From: Zygaena filipendulae
Taxonomy: Eukaryota > Arthropoda > Insecta > Lepidoptera > Zygaenidae
Reading direction: 5' to 3'
NCBI GenBank assembly: GCA_907165275.2
Contig: OU015659.1
Span: 352,501 to 416,500, forward strand
DNA: 64,000 bases
How positions within the stretch are numbered: the stretch's first letter is position 1; each line of letters begins with the position of its first letter. A program made the position numbers and the translations under genes. Under the pieces are notes generated by a model that saw nothing but the letters and a program-made list of their open reading frames with translations, had not been told where the DNA came from and ran no database searches. Positions 61,201 through 64,000 of the stretch are shown here, in pieces.

Positions 61201-64000
61201 CAATTGATTGGATCACACTCGTCCTCGTACAACACCCACTCAGCACTCGTTCATTTGATAAACAAGTCGTGTTGAAAAACACAACTGTTTACCGAGATCA
61301 AGCGTTAACGACTAGGTCGTCCACAGCCGATCCCATAATCTCTGCACAACGTAACAAAGTCACAAAGCGCATTGACTATAATTATTATGTTTGTAAAAAA
61401 AAGAAAGTAATGTTATCTTGAAAGAAGAGCGTTCAACACTCCCTTGGTGTAGGAAGCGATCCCGCGTCTCCAGTCAGCCGCATAGTCGATGATAGTTTTT
61501 GAATAACACGGAAGGCGTAGTTATTCAATAGACAAGATACAATACGTGCACAACGAAACCCGTCACGGCGAAGACAACTCAAGGCGCGGATTTTTACCTT
61601 TCCACATTATCTTACGCTCGCGACGCGCGACGTCTAACCGCTCAGGATTAGAGTTCATCGTCGTTGTAAATTCCAATAAATTGAAAATACACGTATGCAT
61701 CGAGCCGATAAGATGTGATGAATTATAATTTAATAACAATAAAATTACAATCCATACACACCGAAAGCCTTCCTCATAATAATATATGTCTTCGCACAAG
61801 ATATCCTAACGGACGTCGAGCGCGTTGACAAGGCTTTCGTACAGAGCGACAAGTCACTAAGTACGTAAGCTCGTTCGAACTCCCAACTACATCATCTTTA
61901 TTGTGAAAGTGGTCGTCGGCATTCTCATCTAAGACCTTCACGTGAGACTCCAATATAATTATTTAGATTTGTATAATAATACAATATCCGTATACGAGCT
62001 ACCACCAAACTCGTTTGTCAACACTCTATGTTAACTTAATATTTAGATAAGCATAATAATGCAAATCTATATTCGAGCCACCACCAAACTCGTTTAACAA
62101 CATTTAATGTTGTATACGCGACGCGCTCTACGCGCGACGCGTAGCCTCTCGACTCGCTCGTCCGCCCGCCGCGCGATGCCACTTCACGTCTCAGCCGCCC
62201 GCGTGGATACTGGCGGTGCGTTCACGTCTCGTTTGAGAGGGGTATGCGGGGGGTTGGGGGGTACAAGTCGATATCACCGTTACATCTGAAACCAAGCACA
62301 CGGTTAATATACCTTATTATAAACATTTTATTTCATATGAATAATTACTTTATTCATTTTAGTTTATGAATTATACATCAATAATCATACAAAATTTAGA
62401 TTGTGAGTTTATCAACTCGCAATACTTTAAATATATTTCAACTTAAGTTTTATAGTGTATTATATCATAATACATTATACATATAGTGTATTATGTTATA
62501 ATACATTATACATATATCTTTAAAATGCTTTTTCGAATATAAATAAATTTTTAAGCCTCATAGGGCGTCACATCGTACTTTGCACACCATAAGATGAAGC
62601 TTAATAATGCTTAAATAAAAGGAAATGGAGTGAAATTGCCAAGTGGGTTTGATCAAATCAGCTCCATTCCTGACTGCTTGGAGGTTCTTTTACAAAATTT
62701 ACAAAATGCATTTAAAATACTTTGAGTTAAGTTGGTATACCATATAATTTAAGCTACTGTCATTTAATTTTAACAAGTCAGTAAAGATTGATTGTACATA
62801 ATCGTTTGATGGGTGGTCGGATGTACCTTGACAGATATAATAATATCAGCAACAAGCAAAAACACCAGACAATGACATCAGAAGTTTTGTATTATTATTA
62901 ATTGTATCCAAACAAAATTTTAGTTTACCATCTAAGCTTTATAAAAATGTATGTTCGGTCCAATAAAATGTTCTTATTAGTTAGTTTAGTGATTCATTGT
63001 ACTATTTCCTCGTCTACAGGACAATTCAAGTTCAATGCCCTCAAAATGTTATCTTACTTTTCGACTAAATGAATAAACAAAACCACATTGATAAGATTAA
63101 TTCTGCAATTACTTATGTCGTCACCGCTTATCGTGGTCAAACATAAAACAATCGCAAAGATATTTAAGACAACATTAAATTGACCTTCATTCTGCCAGTT
63201 TAACACAAGGTCATGATCGCAGTCTCAAACAACGTCGTTGGACATCACAAAGCTATATTACGATTATAGTGAACTAGCAATAAAGTTTAACCACTGTCTA
63301 AAGTGTTCAGCTACCTCCGATGTCAAATTGCACCCACTTACTATTTTGGTGGTTTCACTTCCACAAAACTTTGGACCCATCTTTTTTTTTCGATCCAGAC
63401 ATACGAACAGATAATAATTTGACGACCCGATTGGCGCAGAGATCACCATGCCTAGCCGCTAATCAAGGGGTTCTGATGGGTTCGATTCCCGGTGGGGGTG
63501 GACTTTGTGTGATGAACACAGGGTTCCATTTTCCAGTCTGGGTGTGTTTATATATCTATAGTATAATATATAAGTAATTATAAAATATAAGTAAGTATAG
63601 TAAAATATAGTACTTATATACCACGTTTGCTTGGTTTCCACGACACAAGCTAATAATAGCTTACTGTGGGATCAAGTGGATCTGTGTGTTGTGATGTGGA
63701 TTATTATTATTTATTATTATTAATTTATAAAGCGAGCAGACCTTAGCAGTTTTATGATAAACTCTTCTGGGGTTCCCAAGAATATTTTGGGCCACTTCTG
63801 ATGATCAACTGTGAGTAGAGTAAGTCGCTATAGATAGGTATTAGTTTTAATAATTGGATGTCTTACGAAACTTTGACATCGACTAAAAGTTGAACAATCT
63901 AGTTTCAAGTAAATTTTAAAGTTAACAGTAAACAACAGCTAGTGATTATAGTAAATACAAGAATAAGTTCTTCAATGTCAAGGATACATTTTACTTACCT
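46111..64000 (-). CDS. CYP9A-like: CYP9A-type cytochrome P450, nine exons visible, N-terminal exon beyond the window
   Basis: Join on the - strand: 52033-51870, 51483-51346, 51000-50801, 50197-50062, 49845-49750, 48898-48677, 48558-48458, 47827-47659, 46277-46111. All junctions are GT-AG and keep frame through 463 codons to TGA. A donor at the right edge (exon ending at 63999 with AG) completes the first Arg codon. About 65-70 residues, including the membrane anchor, are outside; family length is about 530. Motifs: helix C WKDMRSTLSPAF, I-helix AGFETVSS, helix K EVLR, DPERF, haem loop FGLGPRNCIG. DVIASCAFGLKVDSH is typical of insect CYP9. Family role: endoplasmic-reticulum monooxygenase often tied to detoxifying plant compounds and insecticides; this gene's substrate is unknown. 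A 10.5-kb retrotransposon in sense orientation fills the first visible intron. Confidence 0.87.
46303..46857 (+). mobile_element. Penelope-like element remnant in the last P450 intron
   Basis: A 555-bp insert flanked by the 15-bp direct repeat AAAAATATTATTTAT (46288-46302 and 46858-46872). Near its ends lie 41-bp inverted repeats (46299-46339 and 46786-46826) with one mismatch. A 121-codon + strand frame (46306-46671) contains ARIVREAVEIKEHKTFNRDD, which resembles the segment after the GIY-YIG nuclease in Penelope-like elements. The reverse transcriptase is absent. Before the right repeat, GTGATG and CCGAAACGTC (46744-46767) recall a degenerate hammerhead ribozyme core. Confidence 0.5.
46306..46671 (+). 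pseudogene. C-terminal fragment of a Penelope-like polyprotein
   Basis: 121 codons, opening inside the left inverted repeat, so the ATG is not a native start. The core pattern (Arg-Glu-x-x-Glu-Ile, Asn-Arg-Asp-x-Gly-x-x-Leu, Trp-x-Pro) resembles the tail of arthropod Penelope-like elements. No catalytic nuclease or reverse-transcriptase motif is left. Assignment from family memory, not a search. Confidence 0.45.
46886..47133 (+). mobile_element. LINE 3' tail with (TATGTC)n end
   Basis: An AATAAA-containing end (ATGCCAAATAAAGTATATG) followed by five units of TCTATG, typical of non-LTR element ends. The upstream GC-rich part (CGGGCGGCCGGGTATCGCG) has no clear ORF. It lies in the last P450 intron, antisense to the gene. 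Confidence 0.5.
47255..47331. repeat. 16-17-bp tandem repeat, ~4.5 units
   Basis: Units of CAACTATACCCCGGGG with minor changes; each contains a CCCCGGGG-type dyad. Confidence 0.85.
47659..47827 (-). CDS. CYP9A-like: P450 exon with PERF and haem-binding loop
   Basis: 56 codons plus one base: starts IRKGEAVNIPIWAIHRSAEY, holds DPERF, and ends in the haem loop FGLGPRNCI with the axial Cys. The donor (GGTGAGA) falls within the loop's final Gly codon. Acceptor ATTTCCAG. Confidence 0.88.
48115..48341 (-). mobile_element. MITE-4 copy with intact ends
   Basis: Ends AGGGCCCTTATTCAATATG and CATACTGAATAAGGGCCCT are inverted. It lies inside the P450 intron 47828-48457. Confidence 0.65.
48458..48558 (-). 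CDS. CYP9A-like: P450 exon following the ExxR motif
   Basis: Two bases complete the Glu of the EVLR (ExxR) helix K motif, then 33 codons: VLRLWPPAIGTDRKCVKDYN and on to DYI. Separated from the I-helix exon by a 118-bp intron. Confidence 0.87.
48677..48898 (-). CDS. CYP9A-like: P450 I-helix exon
   Basis: 73 full codons plus split codons at both ends. Starts WTDDDLTAQATLFLFAGFET; the AGFET segment is the oxygen-activation groove. Ends MVYMDMVVS. Reading past the acceptor on the same strand stays open by chance for about 70 codons, but those residues do not fit the family. Confidence 0.88.
49055..49242 (-). mobile_element. GCGGGAATTCC-family element in a P450 intron
   Basis: TACTGGAATTCCAGCAGG, GAAATTACCGCGGGCG and GACAGCTAGTAA end; arm CTTATCATGCGGTTTTCACC. 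Confidence 0.6.
49750..49845 (-). CDS. CYP9A-like: P450 short linker exon (helix G-H region)
   Basis: 31 full codons, KLTHEDKATHDSDAGFATVE then ESDVGKKQVQR, with split codons at both ends. The GFATVEES..GKK stretch is characteristic of lepidopteran CYP9A proteins. Confidence 0.83.
50062..50197 (-). CDS. CYP9A-like: P450 exon (helix F-G region)
   Basis: 45 codons plus one base: KLKIGVFNKKSTNFFNDLVM to MIHLLMEAKK. Phase 0 at its start, so it follows IMK of the preceding exon directly. Acceptor TTGTTTTAG, donor GGTAGGTA. Confidence 0.83.
50529..50747 (-). mobile_element. GCGGGAATTCC-family element, complete, in a P450 intron
   Basis: TATTATTATAAATGTGAAAG start, four GGATGTTT units, CTCGGAATTCCCGCGGGAAC head. 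It ends about 54 bp from the donor of the preceding P450 exon at 50801. Confidence 0.75.
50801..51000 (-). CDS. CYP9A-like: P450 exon (helix D-E-F region)
   Basis: Two bases then 66 codons, GYIDVDSKDMLSRYANDVIA through SCAFGLKVDSH to FPYIMK; donor GTAAAC. The DVIASCAFG block is a CYP9 signature. Confidence 0.87.
51060..51240 (+). mobile_element. LINE ORF2 C-terminal remnant in a P450 intron
   Basis: An open + strand frame ends REAMDGHRWRQIVRCIAAPA then SSIDDDHDPQS and TGA (51216-51218), followed by a (GA)n tail. The pattern of Met-Asp-x-x-x-Trp-Arg followed by an acidic Asp-Asp-His-Asp-Pro-Gln end is common at the C-terminus of insect non-LTR polyproteins. The rest of the element is absent. 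Confidence 0.5.
51346..51483 (-). CDS. CYP9A-like: P450 helix C exon
   Basis: 45 codons plus split codons: QKWKDMRSTLSPAFTSSKIR then MVPFMEEVGEQMIKSL. The Trp-x-x-x-Arg pair contacts the haem propionate in P450s. The donor is GTAAGT at 51345, before the apparent continuation of the frame. Confidence 0.87.
51870..52033 (-). CDS. CYP9A-like: P450 second coding exon
   Basis: 54 full codons, FIGSYEFTNPVMIIRDVDLI through KKITVKDFEYFLNHR to ISLQ. Its first base finishes an Arg codon begun by AG at 63999, beyond the retrotransposon. Acceptor CTGTTCCAG at 52034-52036; a branch-point-like CTAAC lies about 24 nt upstream, just inside the insertion boundary. Confidence 0.85.
52064..54450 (-). repeat. 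3' LTR (2,387 bp)
   Basis: Begins TGTGACGCCC and ends AAGTTACA on the - strand (TG..CA ends). Equal in length to the other LTR, and every stretch compared is identical. It contains an AATAAA (52295-52300), a CpG-rich block with two G6 runs (53985-54145), a ~75-bp tandem duplication (about 53838-53990) and a ~31-bp duplication near 54331-54391. Short ORFs inside are duplicated exactly in the other LTR and carry no motif. Confidence 0.93.
54451..54462 (-). other. Polypurine tract of the retrotransposon
   Basis: GGGGGGGGA directly precedes the 3' LTR on the - strand, where plus-strand DNA priming occurs in LTR elements. Between it and the pol stop (54463-55082) there is an AT-rich untranslated stretch with repeated AGATACAATCTTAATGATTA-type units. 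Confidence 0.75.
55083..58469 (-). CDS. pol: Retrotransposon pol: G-patch, protease, RT, RNase H, integrase
   Basis: 1,128 codons from the first ATG. The frame is open to 58553, overlapping the end of gag, so the native N-terminus probably comes from frameshifting. Domains: G-patch (to about residue 36), aspartic protease LDTGSD (101-106) with IIGFDWL (176-182), reverse transcriptase with LPQG (402-405) and YLDD (432-435), RNase H with TDCSG (581), TEQE (621) and TDHK (648), integrase zinc motif H800/H805/C835/C838, catalytic D867, D925, E960 (35 residues apart), and GPY/F near residue 1090. All catalytic positions are intact. It processes, copies and inserts the element. Confidence 0.93.
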   Translation of the reverse strand: MKSMGWRPGEKLGKNSQGLYKPIELNGQTHKEGLGYEFNNMKYNFVKHLQNRQDMLQQGVIISELNVKSVLNESQREIEVLENFKSEVVINIFNFEIEALLDTGSDITCISEELWIEIAKKNQNLATMPVKAIQIRGVLGQKSSKIQQIVLLPVRFNDLIIETSFLIVPKLVRSCIIGFDWLRMNRAIIDLSTDKTGMYITKDAKEYFIELFKRNIVAICKIDFSSFESIFNNIKIGCDLNTKNRETLKVVLKSYASMFSEQLGRANCYEHKIEMIDELPIVNRSYPIPYAYRAKLQSKLDEMESNGIITRMSTPYSSPLTFTLKKDGSIRVLLDARGINKKMIGETEKPPMQLDVLNSFHGAKYITTIDLNNAYFQIPICKESRKYTGFTFNGKSYVYNVLPQGLKTSVGSFSRAMDKILGPEVREFCVNYLDDLAIITTGTLDLHFEHIQTVLGKLYEAGMTCNLQKCEFICKEIKMLGFIISTEGIQTDPDKLKSIRDFPKPKKVKQLRAFLGLCNFYRRFIHDYSNLIVPLCKLLKKDQSWNWGSEEQGAFDRLKERFIKTVMLHHPDFNKPYYLQTDCSGIGLAGVLYQLDDNNEMRILGYHSKTLKGPELNWTVTEQEFYAIISCIKKFETYLRGAQLTIKTDHKALIFVKNWKLYNSRVTRWILYLEQFNYKVEHITGKQNLVADILSRYLPEGKHIQEDRGICFEILYTETTENVELKEKLNRLSELQSLDADISAIKERLGSVSVAQSRSDRIILRCKLRNNILYYSSIETSKEVIYLPKILINDIIDQVHLEMGHQGAYKVVKYIKDRFYWHALTRDVRKRIKTCHVCQMSKSENIKYVGPCQSILSKDIGDIVMADIYGPLPAGTLGLKFIIVFQDTFSKFIKLYPMKDATGRSVLSKLKHFSEIIKPKTIMTDNGKQFISNVWRDGVKELGIKAIYTTVRNPRPNTVERVNRELGRLFRTYCGSNHKSWPNILPTLEELYNNSFHDSIGFTPCEVMYGEPNKLSFDEKLMINRKPLNLHDIRTQVRENLKSASNVRRTKYDKSHKLIVFQIGDLVKIRRDNRSVKGRKETKKFEFLYEGPYRVAAVPFNNVYTLQDVNTDNLKGNYNAIHLYKYYK
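58484..58541 (-). promoter_or_regulatory. Predicted -1 frameshift signal between gag and pol
   Basis: On the - strand the heptamer T TTA AAC (58541-58535) is in the gag frame, two codons before the stop. After a 7-nt spacer, stem 1 pairs 58527-58520 with 58507-58500 (GACTGCGA with TTGCAGTC, one G-U). The loop GGTTCC (58515-58510) pairs with GGAACC (58489-58484), giving an H-type pseudoknot. pol is exactly in the -1 frame and open through this region. Slippery sequence, spacing and structure match classical -1 frameshift signals. Confidence 0.85.
58529..59518 (-). CDS. gag: Retrotransposon gag
   Basis: 329 codons. The N-terminal ~100 residues are highly charged, with a coiled-coil-like Arg/Lys/Glu stretch (YKLFKRTTRRLQNKIEVLEQ). 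Residues ~115-265 resemble the retrotransposon gag capsid fold (YLEKRRDVKGREVQIAIECL, FLETYWGKPEQDKIR). The C-terminus is basic, then acidic, with no CCHC zinc knuckle visible. Gag forms the particle that packages the element RNA. The TAA at 58531-58529 is two codons after the slippery site. Confidence 0.85.
   Translation of the reverse strand: MGKRKENEGPTESVEAETEIENVQPQRKRRREGREKEVPDNETKYDRLYKLFKRTTRRLQNKIEVLEQELKRPSEKEDVPQEVTIESSEPEVQEKVIYVSDISSLQHEKPKFSNPEKGHPVTFIEDLETYLEKRRDVKGREVQIAIECLKAEAKAWARIYKDSWYSFNDFKREFLETYWGKPEQDKIRREIAYNKWNGEKCPKMSDHFIKLVGQAKMLTRQIPEEDLVSDIIKHFPTNVQDLWFWSKSQTIAEVTKFLRALDDNRAEERQQPVKYQKSNKNINENWKKDFQNKYRKEWRKPSETKPTSTVTSGNLEEERESEGTAPLNN
59519..60164 (-). repeat. 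Leader with two sets of three repeats
   Basis: Set A: 32-bp units at 59699-59730, 59745-59776 and 59787-59818 (core CACTTTCACTATT, GTTACTCGAGATA). Set B: ~31-bp units at 60024-60056, 60068-60099 and 60112-60144 (core CAACCATGCGAT, CACTGTCGCGGTCG). They lie between the primer site and gag, where packaging or insulator sequences occur in other elements. Function inferred only. Confidence 0.85.
60165..60182 (-). other. Primer binding site, tRNA-His type
   Basis: On the - strand TGGTGCCGTGACCAGGAT lies 3 nt after the 5' LTR. It is complementary over 18 nt to what I recall as the 3' end (T-arm, acceptor, CCA) of insect tRNA-His(GUG). The tRNA identity is from memory. Confidence 0.7.
60186..62572 (-). 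repeat. 5' LTR (2,387 bp)
   Basis: Counterpart of 52064-54450, offset by 8,122 bp throughout. As the upstream LTR in element orientation it carries the active promoter, and its polyadenylation signal lies in sense with the P450 transcript. Confidence 0.93.
62573..63998 (-). other. Remainder of the P450 first visible intron
   Basis: Apart from the tRNA-derived SINE (63425-63735), I see no element or ORF. With the 10.5-kb retrotransposon removed, this intron would be about 1.45 kb. Confidence 0.6.
63425..63735 (+). mobile_element. tRNA-derived SINE
   Basis: A tRNA-like head has an A-box-like GATTGGCGCAGAG and a B box GGGTTCGATTCCC (63478-63490). It is followed by TGTGATGAACACAGGG, GTCTGGGTGTGTTTATAT, ACACAAGCTAATAATAGCTT and a (TTA)n tail. 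This head-body-tail order is that of a SINE widespread in Lepidoptera. The head does not fold into a functional tRNA. Antisense to the P450 gene. Confidence 0.75.
63997..64000 (-). other. CYP9A-like: Splice donor of the P450 N-terminal exon
   Basis: On the - strand AG/GTAAGT ends the exon at 63999, with GT at 63998-63997. The AG plus the first base (A) of exon 52033-51870 makes Arg, in phase with the family sequence. Only two exon bases are inside the window. Confidence 0.7.

Larger units (their letters stand above)
52060..62576 (-). mobile_element. Complete Ty3/gypsy-type LTR retrotransposon
   Basis: The element spans 52064-62572 (10,509 bp), flanked by the 4-bp duplication TCGT (52060-52063 and 62573-62576). 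Order on the - strand: 5' LTR 62572-60186, primer site, leader with repeats, gag 59518-58529, frameshift site, pol 58469-55083 (G-patch, protease, reverse transcriptase, RNase H, integrase), polypurine tract, 3' LTR 54450-52064. Protease-RT-RNaseH-integrase order and the integrase GPY/F module (FLYEGPYRV) place it in Ty3/gypsy. There is no envelope ORF. Both main ORFs are open and catalytic residues are present, so it may be autonomous. Clade not assigned; very long LTRs are unusual. Confidence 0.93.

Noticed and set aside
63430..63500. Functional tRNA gene
   Set aside because: A- and B-box-like sequences are present, but the cloverleaf stems do not pair properly and SINE body and tail follow.

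Overview
The window is AT-rich insect DNA, almost certainly from a butterfly or moth (Lepidoptera). Support comes from a CYP9A-type cytochrome P450, a tRNA-derived SINE of the type common in Lepidoptera, and dozens of copies of a short dispersed element with the dyad TTCCCGCGGGAA. There are no operons; genes are split by introns and intergenic DNA is dominated by transposable-element remnants.

Two host genes can be reconstructed. (1) On the + strand, an ESE-class (ELF3/EHF-like) ETS transcription factor has two coding exons, 9864-10801 (N-terminus, Pointed/SAM domain, acidic-Ser region, AT-hook, first part of the ETS domain) and 33652-33883 (rest of the ETS domain and stop). They are separated by a 22,850-bp intron, join in frame (phase 2) and give 389 residues. 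(2) On the - strand, nine coding exons of a CYP9A-type P450 run from 52033 down to 46111. The N-terminal exon lies just beyond the right edge: its splice donor is visible at 63997-63999 and its last two bases complete the first codon of the next exon.

Regions: 1-9790 is intergenic with nested MITEs and SINE-like copies plus a (GGTAGA)n array. 9792-33883 is the ETS gene, whose long intron holds MITEs, SINE-like copies, a CpG-rich promoter-like block at 20.3-20.6 kb and a strong RNA-type hairpin at 18.24 kb. 33884-46030 is the ETS 3' region and intergenic DNA with foldback elements. 46032-64000 is the P450 gene.

The most striking object is a 10,509-bp Ty3/gypsy-type LTR retrotransposon (52064-62572, - strand, same sense as the P450) inserted in a P450 intron about 26 bp before a 3' splice site. 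It has apparently identical 2,387-bp LTRs, a 4-bp target duplication, a primer site matching tRNA-His, two triplets of leader repeats, gag without a zinc knuckle, and pol in the -1 frame. A canonical TTTAAAC slippery heptamer is followed at 7 nt by a predicted H-type pseudoknot, and a G-patch domain precedes the protease. A Penelope-like remnant with 41-bp inverted ends and a 15-bp duplication sits about 10 bp before the last P450 splice acceptor.
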